From Bacteroidota bacterium (GTDB lineage Bacteria > Bacteroidota > Bacteroidia > Flavobacteriales > Flavobacteriaceae): 55,338 nucleotides of DNA. Positions within the stretch are counted from its first letter, which is position 1. Every line of letters begins with the position of its first letter. A program made the position numbers and the translations under genes. This document shows, in pieces, positions 38,937 through 49,994 of this stretch. The DNA lies in the NCBI GenBank assembly GCA_949487855.1, contig CATAMV010000053.1, positions 1-55,338 on the forward strand, in the 5' to 3' direction. The notes beneath the pieces were generated by a model that saw nothing but the letters and a program-made list of their open reading frames with translations, ran no database searches and was not told where the DNA came from.

Positions 38937-40028
38937 ATGAATGATTTCTTAGCCATACAACCTCAGTTAAAATCGCAAAAAATTCAAGGGCGTTATATAA
39001 CACACAATGCGATTGAGTCAATTGTAATGCAGTTTCCCAACAAACTCATAGGAACTAGTGTAGAAACCCGTCCAATTCAAGCCATTGATATCGGTAGTGG
39101 TCCTGTTAAAGTTTTGATGTGGTCACAAATGCATGGCAACGAATCCACAGCGACTAAGGCTCTTGTAGATGTTTTGTGTTATTTACAGCAAAATCCTGCT
39201 TTTTTAGCAGCTTTTACGCTTAAGGTGATTCCTATACTCAATCCAGACGGTGCAGCTGCTTACACGCGTGTAAACGCCAATGAAGTGGACCTTAACAGAG
39301 ATGCCATAGAGCAATCACAGCCAGAATCAAAGTTGCTTGTAGATTTGTTTCATACGTTTATGCCTGATTATTGCTTTAATCTTCACGATCAGCGTACTAT
39401 TTTTGGAGTACATGATAATCCCTGCATGCTTTCGTTTCTTTCCCCTGCTGCTGATGAAACCAAAAAGCGCACAACTGCACGTGAAAAGGCGATGGGTGTT
39501 ATTGGCTATATAAAGAACGCCTTACAAGAACATATTCCAAATCAGGTTGGAAGATATGACGATACCTTTAATCCAAATTGTATGGGTGATTTTTTTACGC
39601 AACAGGGAACACCTACACTCTTGTTTGAAGCTGGGCAAGTAGGACAAGACTACGTACGTTTAGAAACACGAAAATGGTATGGTTATTCAATTTTAAAAGC
39701 ATTAGAGAGTATTTCACTAGCGCTTTATATGCCTGCCATCTACCAAGAAATCCCAGAAGTAGCAAAGTCTTTTGTAGATGTATTGATTAAAAATATAAGC
39801 AGTGGGAATAGGACTGTTGATATTGCTCTACAATACGTAGAAGTGTTAAAAAATGATGAAATAATTTTTGTGCCTATTTTGCACAAAATGGGGGAGTTAG
39901 CTAGCCTAAATGGACACAAAACAGTCGATGTTTCTGGAAAAAACATCCGTTTTTCAGAGGAATTGGCACTTGGTTCTAATGCACTTGAATTGTCAAAATT
40001 GTTAAATTTAACACAATATTCACATTGA
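38937..40028 (+). CDS. M14/succinylglutamate desuccinylase-like zinc peptidase
   Basis: 364 aa; 'LMWSQMHGNESTATKALVDVL', 'NPDGAAAYTRVNANEVDLNRDA', 'CFNLHDQRTIF'; start placed at ATG 38937. Confidence 0.88.
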   Translation: MNDFLAIQPQLKSQKIQGRYITHNAIESIVMQFPNKLIGTSVETRPIQAIDIGSGPVKVLMWSQMHGNESTATKALVDVLCYLQQNPAFLAAFTLKVIPILNPDGAAAYTRVNANEVDLNRDAIEQSQPESKLLVDLFHTFMPDYCFNLHDQRTIFGVHDNPCMLSFLSPAADETKKRTTAREKAMGVIGYIKNALQEHIPNQVGRYDDTFNPNCMGDFFTQQGTPTLLFEAGQVGQDYVRLETRKWYGYSILKALESISLALYMPAIYQEIPEVAKSFVDVLIKNISSGNRTVDIALQYVEVLKNDEIIFVPILHKMGELASLNGHKTVDVSGKNIRFSEELALGSNALELSKLLNLTQYSH

Positions 40029-40090
40029 ATTTAAGCTTTAGATGTTTATTATTCAACGTTTTTTTAGTTTCTTTGCTAAAAATTTAAATA

Positions 40091-40570
40091 ATGACTAAAT
40101 TCAAGCTTGACGATATAGATCATCAAATTTTAGATATTCTTATCGATAATATGCGAACTCCTTTTACGGATATCGCAAAACGTCTTTTAATTTCTGCTGG
40201 TACGGTGCACGTTCGTGTTCGTAAAATGGAAGAGGCGGGAATCATTAAAGGATCTTCACTGGCTTTAGACTACACAAAAATGGGGTATTCTTTTATCGCG
40301 TATGTGGGGATTTATCTAGAAAAAACGCATCAAACAAAATATGTGTTAGAGCGTCTTCGTGAAATTCCTTTCGTAACAGTTGCGCACATCACAACAGGTA
40401 AGTTCAATATTTACTGCAAGTTACGTGCAAAATCTACTGAACATGCAAAAGAAATTATCTTTAAAATTGATGACATTGATGGTATTTTACGGACCGAAAC
40501 AATGATTTCTTTGGAAGAGAGCATCAATGACAAGAAACGTCTTATGCACACTATTTTTAACGACCTATAA
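40091..40570 (+). CDS. Lrp/AsnC family transcriptional regulator
   Basis: 159 aa; 'LDDIDHQILDILIDNMRTPFTDIAKRLLISAGTVHVRVRKMEEAGIIKG'. Confidence 0.95.
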   Translation: MTKFKLDDIDHQILDILIDNMRTPFTDIAKRLLISAGTVHVRVRKMEEAGIIKGSSLALDYTKMGYSFIAYVGIYLEKTHQTKYVLERLREIPFVTVAHITTGKFNIYCKLRAKSTEHAKEIIFKIDDIDGILRTETMISLEESINDKKRLMHTIFNDL

Positions 40571-40578
40571 ATAAACTT

Positions 40579-43152
40579 GTGAATCCACGCACTAAACTAG
40601 AACGCTTTGAAAGCGGCGTTTTGTCCAAATTTAAGCTTTACGATAGTATTTTTTCAACCCTACCGTACTCAAACATAACAAATACAGCCACCTTATTACC
40701 TCTTTTTGCAGCTAGTTGTGCCGAGGGTTATAACCAAGAGCAAAATCCCAAAACCATTGTTGAAGGGTTTTTTGCGCGCTATTATCCAGACTTCAGTAAA
40801 GCACAACAAACCGACTTGTTGTTTCGCTTTATTCAATTTATTGAGCGTAGGGTAGTACTTTTTGATGCTGTTGAAGACGCAGCATTTAGCCGCATCAACA
40901 ACATGAGCGGAATAGGTACACTTCGCAATCTGAAAGAAGAAGCGCAGTCAAAGCAGAAAACGGGTGAACTTAAACAATTACTTAAAGAAATAAATGTACG
41001 TCCTGTACTAACTGCGCATCCTACACAATTTTATCCTGGCTCTGTGTTAGGCATTATTACTGATTTGGGGAAGAGCATTCAAAGAAATGACTTGCAAGAG
41101 ATTAAGCAATTGCTGGCGCAATTGGGTAGAACTCCCTTTTTTAAGAAGAAAAAACCAACTCCTTTAGACGAAGCACGTAGCCTTATTTGGTATTTGAGTA
41201 ATGTTTTTTATCCTTCCATTGGCGAAATTCAATCTTATGTGCAACGGCATATTTTTCAAGACGAAGTTTTGTCTAGTGAAACAGTAAAGCTTGGATTTTG
41301 GCCTGGTGGTGACCGCGACGGGAACCCTTTTGTAACCACAGAAATTACTCGAAAAACAGCACAGTTACTTCGTAGCAGCGTTATTCGAAATTACTACCGA
41401 GATCTGCGTAAATTACGCAGAAGACTAACTTTTGCAGGCGTTGAAGAAGCCGTATTAAGTGTTGAAAAGAAACTGTATAACAGCATCTTTAAACTTGAAG
41501 AGGCACCCGAAATTTCATTGGTTGATTTAAAAAAAGAATTAAACAGTATTCTTGATAAAGTTGAAGCAGATTATCACGGCCTTTTTGCAAATGAGTTGCG
41601 AGACTTTATAGCGAAAGTTAATGTTTTTGGATATCACTTTGCAAGTTTAGATATACGCCAAGATTCCAGGGTACACCACGATGCGTTTTTGACGCTATTG
41701 GAACAAACCAATAAAAGCGGTGTTACCGATGCTGCCTTTAATTATATAGATGCTTCTGAAGAGGATAAAATTTCATTTTTGACTGGACTTCAAGGAGATG
41801 TTGATCCAGATTCTTTTGAAGACGAAACGGTTCGCAAAGCTTTAGGCTCTATTCGTGCCATGAAAGAAATCCAACAAACCAATGGCGAGGCAGGGAGCGA
41901 TCGTTACATTATTAGCAATAATCAAACAGCTCAAAATATATTTGAGGTTTTTGCCATGATTCGCCTAAGTGATTGGGCAACCCCTTCTATTGATGTTGTT
42001 CCTTTATTCGAAACCATTCCTGATTTAGAAATTGCGTTAGAAGTAATGGACAAAGTGTATTCAAATCCTGTTTACAGGGCACATTTGGCTAATCGAGGCG
42101 ACAAACAAACGATCATGTTAGGTTTTTCTGACGGTACTAAAGACGGAGGTTATTTGATGGCAAACTGGAGTATTTTCAAGGCCAAAGAAGAACTTACCGC
42201 TATTTCACGTAAACATGGAATAAAAGTTGCATTCTTTGACGGACGTGGTGGACCACCAGCACGAGGCGGAGGAAATACACATCAGTTTTATGCATCTATG
42301 GGGTCTGGAGTTGAAGCTGATGAAATTCAGTTAACCGTTCAAGGACAAACAATTAGCTCTAATTTTGGGACTTTTGATTCATGTCGTTATAACTTAGAAC
42401 AATTACTTAGTTCGGGTATCTCTAACCGATTGTTTTCAGACAGAACAGTTGATCTAGATGAAGAAGACAGGGCCACAATGACGAAGTTGGCCGAAATCAG
42501 CTACGAAACGTATAAAAATTTTAAAGCGCATCCAAGGTTTTTATCTTATTTAGAACACATGAGTACGTTGCAATACTATGCAAAAACGAATATCGGTTCA
42601 AGGCCTTCGAAACGTAAATCCAGTAAATCCTTAGATTTTTCAGCATTGCGTGCCATTCCTTTTGTGGGAAGTTGGAGTCAATTAAAGCAAAATGTTCCTG
42701 GTTTTTACGGAGTTGGTACTGCTTTGGAAAATTTTGATAAAGCTGGAGAGTTTGACAAAGCACTTAAATTGTATCAAAACAATGCTTTCTTCAGAACGTT
42801 GATTTCAAATTCCATGATGAGTTTACAGAAATCTTTCTTCAAGCTTACTGCGTATATGGAACAAGATGAAACCTATGGTGCATTTTGGAAAATGATTTAC
42901 GATGAATTCCTTCGTTCTAAAAAGTATATTTTGATGCTTACAGGAATGGACGAACTTATGCAAGACCAACCTGCTGGAAAAGCTTCGATTAAAATCCGTG
43001 AGGAAATCGTACAACCGCTACTTACCATTCAACAATATGCATTGTTAAACATTCAACAAACCAAGATGAACGATGCCGAACGTGAGGTGATGGAAAAAAT
43101 GGTAACGCGCTCGTTGTTTGGAAACATCAACGCAAGTAGAAACTCTGCTTAA
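40579..43152 (+). CDS. ppc: phosphoenolpyruvate carboxylase
   Basis: 857 aa; 'VRPVLTAHPTQ', 'FWPGGDRDGNPFVT', 'MLGFSDGTKDGGYLMANW', 'FFDGRGGPPARGGG'; GTG start. Confidence 0.96.
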   Translation: MNPRTKLERFESGVLSKFKLYDSIFSTLPYSNITNTATLLPLFAASCAEGYNQEQNPKTIVEGFFARYYPDFSKAQQTDLLFRFIQFIERRVVLFDAVEDAAFSRINNMSGIGTLRNLKEEAQSKQKTGELKQLLKEINVRPVLTAHPTQFYPGSVLGIITDLGKSIQRNDLQEIKQLLAQLGRTPFFKKKKPTPLDEARSLIWYLSNVFYPSIGEIQSYVQRHIFQDEVLSSETVKLGFWPGGDRDGNPFVTTEITRKTAQLLRSSVIRNYYRDLRKLRRRLTFAGVEEAVLSVEKKLYNSIFKLEEAPEISLVDLKKELNSILDKVEADYHGLFANELRDFIAKVNVFGYHFASLDIRQDSRVHHDAFLTLLEQTNKSGVTDAAFNYIDASEEDKISFLTGLQGDVDPDSFEDETVRKALGSIRAMKEIQQTNGEAGSDRYIISNNQTAQNIFEVFAMIRLSDWATPSIDVVPLFETIPDLEIALEVMDKVYSNPVYRAHLANRGDKQTIMLGFSDGTKDGGYLMANWSIFKAKEELTAISRKHGIKVAFFDGRGGPPARGGGNTHQFYASMGSGVEADEIQLTVQGQTISSNFGTFDSCRYNLEQLLSSGISNRLFSDRTVDLDEEDRATMTKLAEISYETYKNFKAHPRFLSYLEHMSTLQYYAKTNIGSRPSKRKSSKSLDFSALRAIPFVGSWSQLKQNVPGFYGVGTALENFDKAGEFDKALKLYQNNAFFRTLISNSMMSLQKSFFKLTAYMEQDETYGAFWKMIYDEFLRSKKYILMLTGMDELMQDQPAGKASIKIREEIVQPLLTIQQYALLNIQQTKMNDAEREVMEKMVTRSLFGNINASRNSA

Positions 43153-44201
43153 GAGGCGTAAAAATCAAAAGATTTTTTTATGATCTCATCTGAAACCGAT
43201 TTGTTCCAGATGGGTTTACCTATTGCCTCAAGCAGAACAAAAAGCACATTTCCGTTTTCATTTTTCTTGTCGTGTGTAAGCATTGACATAACTGCTGCAA
43301 TGGTTTCGGCATCAAAGGAAACGGCAGGATAAATTTTTCCAAAAACAGATTTTATGCGCTTGGCATCATCAATAGGCAACCCTGTAAGCGATGCAGAAAT
43401 AAAACCTTCTAACACCATCCCAATAGCTATCGCCTCGCCGTGCAGTAATCTCTTTTTATTTGGCGCAACCAAAAAATGTGATTCGATTGCGTGACCCAAA
43501 GTATGTCCAAAATTTAAGATTTTTCGAAGTCCGTGTTCATAGGGGTCTTCGCTGACTACTTTTGCTTTAACACCAACAGAATGGTGAATGTGCTCCAATA
43601 TGGCATCCCGATCTAAAAACGGACTTAGCGATTCAAAATATATTGGTTCTTGAATAAGGCCGTGTTTTAACATCTCAGCATAACCACTGCGGTATTCATT
43701 TTCTGGTAATGTTTCTAAAAAATCGGTATCCACCAAAACCATTTTAGGTTCTTCAATAACGCCCACTTGATTTTTTAATGGCCCTAAATCTATCCCTGTT
43801 TTTCCGCCAACAGAGGCATCTACCATAGCCAATAGCGAAGTTGGAATGTTGATGAAATCAATACCCCGCTTAAAAGTGCATGCTACAAATCCTCCTAAAT
43901 CGGTAACTACGCCGCCACCAAGATTGATAAGTAAACTTTTGCGGTCTGCACCCAATTTAGAAAGCGACTCCCAAAGCGAAACACAAGTGGTAATGTGCTT
44001 GTGCTCTTCGCCAGCTTGCATTTTAAGTTCAGTGTATTCAAACCCTGCCTGTTGCTTGAAATTCGGAAGGCAATGTATTTGTGTATTTGTGTCAGTTAGC
44101 ACAAAAACAGTAGAGTAGTGGTGTGTGTTTATCCAAGAATTTAAGGCATCCCAACTTGTTGCTCCAAAAATGACTTCGCTGTATTTTGTTTTTAGTACCA
44201 T
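43149..44201 (-). CDS. aroB: 3-dehydroquinate synthase
   Basis: 350 aa; 'LGGGVVTDLGGFVACTFKRGIDFINIPTSLLAMVDASVGGKTGID', 'LNFGHTLGHAIE'. Confidence 0.97.
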   Translation of the reverse strand: MVLKTKYSEVIFGATSWDALNSWINTHHYSTVFVLTDTNTQIHCLPNFKQQAGFEYTELKMQAGEEHKHITTCVSLWESLSKLGADRKSLLINLGGGVVTDLGGFVACTFKRGIDFINIPTSLLAMVDASVGGKTGIDLGPLKNQVGVIEEPKMVLVDTDFLETLPENEYRSGYAEMLKHGLIQEPIYFESLSPFLDRDAILEHIHHSVGVKAKVVSEDPYEHGLRKILNFGHTLGHAIESHFLVAPNKKRLLHGEAIAIGMVLEGFISASLTGLPIDDAKRIKSVFGKIYPAVSFDAETIAAVMSMLTHDKKNENGNVLFVLLEAIGKPIWNKSVSDEIIKKSFDFYAS

Positions 44202-44279
44202 AGACGGTGGCGAAATTACTGCTTTTGTCTATTATTTTCCTAATTTTGATAGCGTTGTACTGAATTAAACTTTACTATT

Positions 44280-45431
44280 TTGATGTTTAATACCTCACAC
44301 TATCCGCATAAATCGTCTAAAGAACTACGTGCCTCGTTACTTTTGTTCCAACTTTTATCTTATCCATTATTAATACGACTTGTATTGACGCTGTGGAAAT
44401 TTGTACACTTTTTCAGAGTCCCTATTTCTCCATTTATTCAGCTCACGGGTTATTATCAATTTTGTGCGGGTAAAGATGTGGCTTCATGCCATGTGGCTAC
44501 TTCTCACATGAAAGTATTCAATGTAAAAAGTGTATTGGATTACGCAAATGAACATGCTAAAAAAGAATCTGATTTTGAACAAAATCTCGAAATAATACTT
44601 AAAACAATTCATGAAGCAGCAAATAATGACGCTTATCCGTTTGCCGTGTTAAAGCCCAGTGCCATCGGTTCATTTTTACTTTATGAGAAAATGTCAAATG
44701 GATTTGCATTTAATCCAATTGAATTAGCTTCTTGGGAGCGAATAAAGATACGGCTTGAAGCATGCACATTAGCTGCAGCTAAATCTAAAATTGTATTAAT
44801 GATAGATGCCGAGGAAAGCTGGATCCAACCTGGCGTTGATACATTGATTTTACCACTTATTAAGGCATACAATAAAAAGCGGGTCGTGGTTGCTATCACA
44901 ATTCAATTGTATCTTAAGGGAGCTCTTGATTACTTCAAACAACTTACAGCAGACACAACAATTTATTTTTTGGGTGTTAAACTGGTTCGTGGCGCATATA
45001 TGGAAAAAGAACGAAAGCGCGCACAGTTACTGGGGATACCCTCGCCAGTATGCGATACCAAAGCACAAACGGATTATCAATACCGTCAAGCGTTGGTGTT
45101 GGCTCTTGAGCACATTGACAGAAACTTATGTATTGTTGCAACACATAATGAGGATGATATCAACTGGATGAAACATCATGTTAAAAAAGATGTCGGCATT
45201 CAGCATAAAAACGTATGGTTTAGTCAGTTGTATGGCATGCGTGATTACATTTCATTTTCGCTTGCCGCAGCGGGTGCTAATGTGTTAAAGTATGTGCCCT
45301 TTGGACCGCCAAGACAATCTATCCCTTATCTAATGCGGCGTGCAATTGAAAACAGTTCGGTGAAATCACAAACAAAAAAAGAACTGAAAATGCTAAAACA
45401 AGCGTTAGAATCGAGAAAAACTAACGCATAA
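44280..45431 (+). CDS. proline dehydrogenase family protein
   Basis: 383 aa; 'KLVRGAYMEKERKRAQLLGIPSPVCDTKAQTDYQY', 'ATHNEDD', C-terminal 'RRAIENSS'. Confidence 0.9.
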   Translation: MMFNTSHYPHKSSKELRASLLLFQLLSYPLLIRLVLTLWKFVHFFRVPISPFIQLTGYYQFCAGKDVASCHVATSHMKVFNVKSVLDYANEHAKKESDFEQNLEIILKTIHEAANNDAYPFAVLKPSAIGSFLLYEKMSNGFAFNPIELASWERIKIRLEACTLAAAKSKIVLMIDAEESWIQPGVDTLILPLIKAYNKKRVVVAITIQLYLKGALDYFKQLTADTTIYFLGVKLVRGAYMEKERKRAQLLGIPSPVCDTKAQTDYQYRQALVLALEHIDRNLCIVATHNEDDINWMKHHVKKDVGIQHKNVWFSQLYGMRDYISFSLAAAGANVLKYVPFGPPRQSIPYLMRRAIENSSVKSQTKKELKMLKQALESRKTNA

Positions 45432-45744
45432 AAAAAGCCGTGTCATTACAGTTTTTTACCGAAAATATCTTATCGTCAACTTCCAACACATATACGTTAC
45501 AAGAATCTATACCGATAACACTTTCACCAAAATTAACGTCCATCTTTTTAAACCATTTAACGGTGTCTTTGATGGCGTAAAACCCATCTTCAAACTCCCA
45601 TTTTTTTTGTTGAATATCGTTTATCACTCTCGCTGACGGGGCATAATTGCATTGTGTACGCTTTCCGTTAAAAAAGAAAAACAAGAATATCAATCCAACA
45701 GAAAATCCGCCTAAATAAAAGCCTAATCGTTTTAAGAAACTCAT
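45421..45744 (-). CDS. hypothetical membrane-anchored protein
   Basis: 107 aa with N-terminal TM; overlaps tsaE start by 4 nt. Confidence 0.65.
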   Translation of the reverse strand: MSFLKRLGFYLGGFSVGLIFLFFFFNGKRTQCNYAPSARVINDIQQKKWEFEDGFYAIKDTVKWFKKMDVNFGESVIGIDSCNVYVLEVDDKIFSVKNCNDTAFFMR

Positions 45745-46193
45745 GTAAATGTTATTTTTCGTGTAATTGTATTTATGGATTCAAGGGAAATTTTGTGGTA
45801 CGGCTCTGGGATGAAATCCATTGCAATTTTTGGCCATTCGATAAGACAAAAACCACCTGAATATAGATACTCTTCAAAGCCAAACTGCACCAATTCATCT
45901 GGATGTTCAATACGGTACAAGTCTAAATGATATGCAGTTTCAGATGGGAGATGCACTTCGTTTACAATGCCAAAAGTAGGACTTGAAACGGCATCCGCTG
46001 CACCGAGCACCTTGAAAATAGCTTTAACAAGTGTGGTTTTTCCAGCTCCTAAATCCCCTTCTAATAATATGATTTTATGCGAAAACACCGAAGCAAGCTC
46101 TTGTGCAAAAGCACCTATGTTTTCAAGTGTAACCTCTTTAACCATAAGGCAAAAATACACTACTTCGGAGAAAAGACCGCAAAGGGGATACAC
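45741..46193 (-). CDS. tsaE: tRNA threonylcarbamoyladenosine biosynthesis ATPase TsaE
   Basis: 'LLEGDLGAGKTTLVKAIFKVLGAADAVSSPTFGIVNEV'; start could be ATG 46145 (MVKEVTLEN). Confidence 0.93.
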   Translation of the reverse strand: MYPLCGLFSEVVYFCLMVKEVTLENIGAFAQELASVFSHKIILLEGDLGAGKTTLVKAIFKVLGAADAVSSPTFGIVNEVHLPSETAYHLDLYRIEHPDELVQFGFEEYLYSGGFCLIEWPKIAMDFIPEPYHKISLESINTITRKITFT

Positions 46194-47707
46194 ATCTCTT
46201 CTAACGAAATTCCACCATGCTGATATGTGTTTCTAAAGTAATTGACAAAGTGATGGTACCGGCTAGGGTAAACGAGGTAATAATTGTCTTTAGCAAAGGC
46301 AAAAGAGCTACTCATGTTAATTGTTGGTAAGCCAATACTACTTGGTTCTGAAACCATAAACACATGTTTATGATCATCTATTTTTAACCTTCTTCCTGTT
46401 TTGTATCTGATATTGGTACTCGTTTCTCTGTCCCCAATAATTTTGGAGGGTTGGGCTACATTAATCGTCCCGTGATCTGTAGTGATGATAAGTTGATACC
46501 CCTTTTTTTGTGCTGTTTTGATAATTTCTAATAACATGCCATTTTCAAACCAGCTCTTTGTTAAGGAACGATACGCTTTGTCGGAACTTGCTAATTCTTT
46601 TATCACCTCCATTTCTGTTTTGGAGTGTGAAATCATATCTACAAAATTATAGACCACAACCTTTAGAGGCATTGCATTTTCTGATTTTAGTGTATCCAAA
46701 AATTTAGTAGCCTCATGAGGTCGATTAATTTTATGATAGGAGTGAGGTGCGCTTATGTTCAAATGTTTAAGTTGATTGGCTAGAAAATCTGCTTCATGCA
46801 AATTTTTTCCTCCATCATCGTTATCATTCTTCCACCAATTTGGATGTTTTGATTCCATTTCAGATGGGAGTAAACCTGAAAAAAAGGCATTTCGAGCGTA
46901 TTGTGTTGCAGTGGGCAATATGCTGAAATACTCCGTTTCATAATCCAAACTGTAATAAGGAGAAATGTTTGGTAATATGCATTTAAATTGATCATAGCGA
47001 AGGTTATCAATCATCAATAGCAAAGTAGGTTTCGACTCCAGCCGTGGGGTTACCAAATGCTTAAACGCCTGATGTGAAAAAACACGTTCGTTATTGTCAT
47101 AAAGGATTGAAGCGTAATTTTTTTCAACAAATCTTGAAAATGTCAAATTTGCCTCTGTTTTTTGAAAGTGAAAAATCTCTTGTAACTCAGGTGAATCAAT
47201 AGCGTCTAATTCCATTTCCCAAAAAAGAATTTTTTGGTACAAATTACACCAATCCGCTAACGATTGTACTTGCATGAGTAAGCCGTTGAGTTCTTGAAAA
47301 GATTGTTGATAGCTTGAAATTGTTTTTTCTGTTACCAACTTCGTAGAATCCAAATTTTTCTTAAGTGATAATAAAATTTGATTTGGGTTTACAGGCTTAA
47401 TCAAGTAATCTGCAATTTTAGCACCAATTGCTTCTTCCATGATATTCTCTTCCTCGCTTTTGGTAATCATGATAACTGGAAGCGATGGTTTGAGCTGTTT
47501 TAGCTTACTTAATACCTCTAATCCTGACATCCCAGGCATGTTTTCATCTAATAATACGATATCAAACGAGTGTACTTCTACCATTGATAAAGCATCTTGA
47601 CCACTGTGAGCTTTGTGAACGTTATAGCCCTTTTGGGAAAGAAAAAGAATGTGTGCTTGAAGTAAATCTATTTCATCATCAATCCATAAAAGTTCAATCT
47701 GCTGCAT
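46160..47707 (-). CDS. porX: response regulator with PglZ/alkaline-phosphatase-like domain (PorX)
   Basis: 515 aa; receiver 'LLWIDDEIDLLQAHILFLSQKGYNV...LLDENMPGMSGLEVL' plus phosphatase-like domain 'LLMIDNLRYDQFK', 'IITTDHGTINV'. Confidence 0.93.
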   Translation of the reverse strand: MQQIELLWIDDEIDLLQAHILFLSQKGYNVHKAHSGQDALSMVEVHSFDIVLLDENMPGMSGLEVLSKLKQLKPSLPVIMITKSEEENIMEEAIGAKIADYLIKPVNPNQILLSLKKNLDSTKLVTEKTISSYQQSFQELNGLLMQVQSLADWCNLYQKILFWEMELDAIDSPELQEIFHFQKTEANLTFSRFVEKNYASILYDNNERVFSHQAFKHLVTPRLESKPTLLLMIDNLRYDQFKCILPNISPYYSLDYETEYFSILPTATQYARNAFFSGLLPSEMESKHPNWWKNDNDDGGKNLHEADFLANQLKHLNISAPHSYHKINRPHEATKFLDTLKSENAMPLKVVVYNFVDMISHSKTEMEVIKELASSDKAYRSLTKSWFENGMLLEIIKTAQKKGYQLIITTDHGTINVAQPSKIIGDRETSTNIRYKTGRRLKIDDHKHVFMVSEPSSIGLPTINMSSSFAFAKDNYYLVYPSRYHHFVNYFRNTYQHGGISLEEMCIPFAVFSPK

Positions 47708-48955
47708 ATGTGTATCTTTGGGCGTAATTTAATTAAATTGAAGCTCACTCAATACAACGACCCAATTTACGGATTTATTACAATCCCAACTCCTTTTATT
47801 GCAAAACTTGTCAATCACCCTTTTGTACAGCGCTTGCGGCGCATCAAGCAAATGGGGTTGTCGTTTTTGGTATTTCCGTCAACAGAACACACGCGATTTC
47901 AGCATGCCTTAGGGGCGATGCATTTAGCCACAAGAGCTGTGTCCGCATTGCGCCAACAAGGAGTTGAAATCAGCTACGAAGAGGCAGAAGCATTATATGC
48001 TTGCATGTTACTTCATGACCTAGGACACGGTCCTTTTTCGCACGCTTTAGAGCATGTTTTATTTCCCAACAATACGCATGAAGACATGTCAATTGTACTA
48101 ATGGAAAAGTTAAATGCTGAGTTTGATGGAAAGCTGGATTTGGCAACCCATATGTTTAAGAATACATATTCGCGTCTTTTTTTTCATCAATTGATTTCCT
48201 CACACATTGACCTTGACAGACTAGATTACCTTAAGCGCGATAGTTTTTATTCGGGTGTAACAGAAGGTAATGTCAATTCAGAACGTCTTATTTCTATGAT
48301 GCTTGTGCATAACGACCAATTGGTTTTTAACACAAAGGGGGTTTATTCAATTGAGAAGTTCTTATTGGCAAGAAGGATGATGTACTGGTCGGTTTATTTG
48401 CATAAAACAAGTTTTGTAGCAGAAGAACTTTTAGTGCGTTTTTTTGATCGTGCTACAACGCTAATTCGTTCAAATCAACACGTGGAAACTAGTGATGCTT
48501 TGGGTTTCTTTTTACAGCGCGCAGATGTGGATTTATACGAAAAACGCAATGCCTTTGTTGCGTTGGACGATTCCGATGTTTGGATGATGCTAAAAGATGC
48601 CCTCACCAGTAAAGACATCGTTTTATCAACGCTTGCCAACATGCTTGTAAACCGCAAGCTTCCAAAAATAAAATTGGAAAATGAGCCCTTTTCAGAAGAA
48701 GGGATAGCAGCACGGAAATCTATTATTTCAACAAAACACGGGCTTACGGATGATGAAGCTTCATATTTTATTTTTTCAGGAAGTTTAGAAATTCAAGGTT
48801 ATCAGCAAAATGAAAATTCAATTCAATTATGCAACCAAAACGGCTTGTGTTCATTATTTGATACATCACCAGATACAGCACTTCTGCACACTCTCACCAA
48901 AAAAGACACAAAGTACTTCTTGGCATTTCCAAAGGGTGACGGATATTTTTCTTAA
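47708..48955 (+). CDS. HD domain-containing phosphohydrolase
   Basis: 415 aa; '[19 protein letters not shown]', '[16 protein letters not shown]'; a TATCTTTG -7-like element at 47713-47720 suggests a true start near TTG 47738. Confidence 0.9.
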   Translation: MCIFGRNLIKLKLTQYNDPIYGFITIPTPFIAKLVNHPFVQRLRRIKQMGLSFLVFPSTEHTRFQHALGAMHLATRAVSALRQQGVEISYEEAEALYACMLLHDLGHGPFSHALEHVLFPNNTHEDMSIVLMEKLNAEFDGKLDLATHMFKNTYSRLFFHQLISSHIDLDRLDYLKRDSFYSGVTEGNVNSERLISMMLVHNDQLVFNTKGVYSIEKFLLARRMMYWSVYLHKTSFVAEELLVRFFDRATTLIRSNQHVETSDALGFFLQRADVDLYEKRNAFVALDDSDVWMMLKDALTSKDIVLSTLANMLVNRKLPKIKLENEPFSEEGIAARKSIISTKHGLTDDEASYFIFSGSLEIQGYQQNENSIQLCNQNGLCSLFDTSPDTALLHTLTKKDTKYFLAFPKGDGYFS

Positions 48956-48965
48956 TTTTGCACTT

Positions 48966-49994
48966 ATGAATTTCACAGCCTCTCAAATAGCCGATTTAGT
49001 TTCTGGAACGGTTGAGGGAAATAACAATGCAGAGGTCAACAGGCTTTCCAAAATTGAGGAGGGTGAAAAAGGTAGTTTGTCTTTTTTAGCAAATCCAAAA
49101 TACACACCTTATTTATACACTACTGACGCCACGATAACCCTGGTTCGAGATTCCTTTGTGGCTGAAAAAGAATTTAAAACCACTTTAATTCGAGTAGAGG
49201 ACCCATATGATGCGTTTTCAAAATTATTAGAGCATTACAATGAAATACAACAGCATTATTCATCTGGAATTGCCCATACTGCTATCGTTTCTCAAGAGGC
49301 AATTATTGCTGCATCTGCCTTCATTGGCGACTATACTCAAGTTGGTGTAAAAACCACAGTAGAGGACCAAGTAATGATACAACCAAATGTTTATGTTGGC
49401 AATAATGTTTTCATTGGAGCAAATACAAAAATACATTCTGGTGCCAGAATTCTTGACGGTACTATAATTGGTAAGGACTGTGTCATTCACAGCAATGCTG
49501 TAATTGGTGCTGATGGTTTTGGATGGGCGCCAAATGCGAATGGATCTTACGATAAAGTGCCACAAACAGGAAATGTGACAATTGGTGATCATGTTGATGT
49601 TGGCGCAAACACAACGATTGACCGCGCTACATTGGGCGCAACAAAAATTGGCAATGGAGTAAAATTGGACAACCTTATCCAAATTGGTCACAATGTAGAA
49701 ATTGGCGATCATACGGTAATTGCGGCACAAACAGGAATTGCGGGATCTACAAAAATTGGAACACATTGCCAAATTGGTGGACAAGTAGGTATAGGCGGAC
49801 ATTTGACCATTGGAAATCGAGTTGGTATTCAAGCCAAATCAGGCATTTTAAAAAACATTAAAGACGACGGAAAGGTCATGGGGTATCCCGCCTTTGATTA
49901 TACAGCATTTAATAAAGCATACGTACATTTTCGTAATTTGCATACACATATTTCAGATTTAAATTCCCTAAAAAAGAAGCTTGACCATGAGTAA
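48966..49994 (+). CDS. lpxD: UDP-3-O-(3-hydroxymyristoyl)glucosamine N-acyltransferase
   Basis: left-handed beta-helix hexapeptide repeats, '[26 protein letters not shown]'; start ATG 48966 ([14 protein letters not shown]). Confidence 0.95.
   Translation: MNFTASQIADLVSGTVEGNNNAEVNRLSKIEEGEKGSLSFLANPKYTPYLYTTDATITLVRDSFVAEKEFKTTLIRVEDPYDAFSKLLEHYNEIQQHYSSGIAHTAIVSQEAIIAASAFIGDYTQVGVKTTVEDQVMIQPNVYVGNNVFIGANTKIHSGARILDGTIIGKDCVIHSNAVIGADGFGWAPNANGSYDKVPQTGNVTIGDHVDVGANTTIDRATLGATKIGNGVKLDNLIQIGHNVEIGDHTVIAAQTGIAGSTKIGTHCQIGGQVGIGGHLTIGNRVGIQAKSGILKNIKDDGKVMGYPAFDYTAFNKAYVHFRNLHTHISDLNSLKKKLDHE

Noticed and set aside
49260-49832. 190-aa minus-strand ORF opposite lpxD
   Set aside because: Cys/Asn-rich antisense product caused by the hexapeptide-repeat codon pattern of lpxD.
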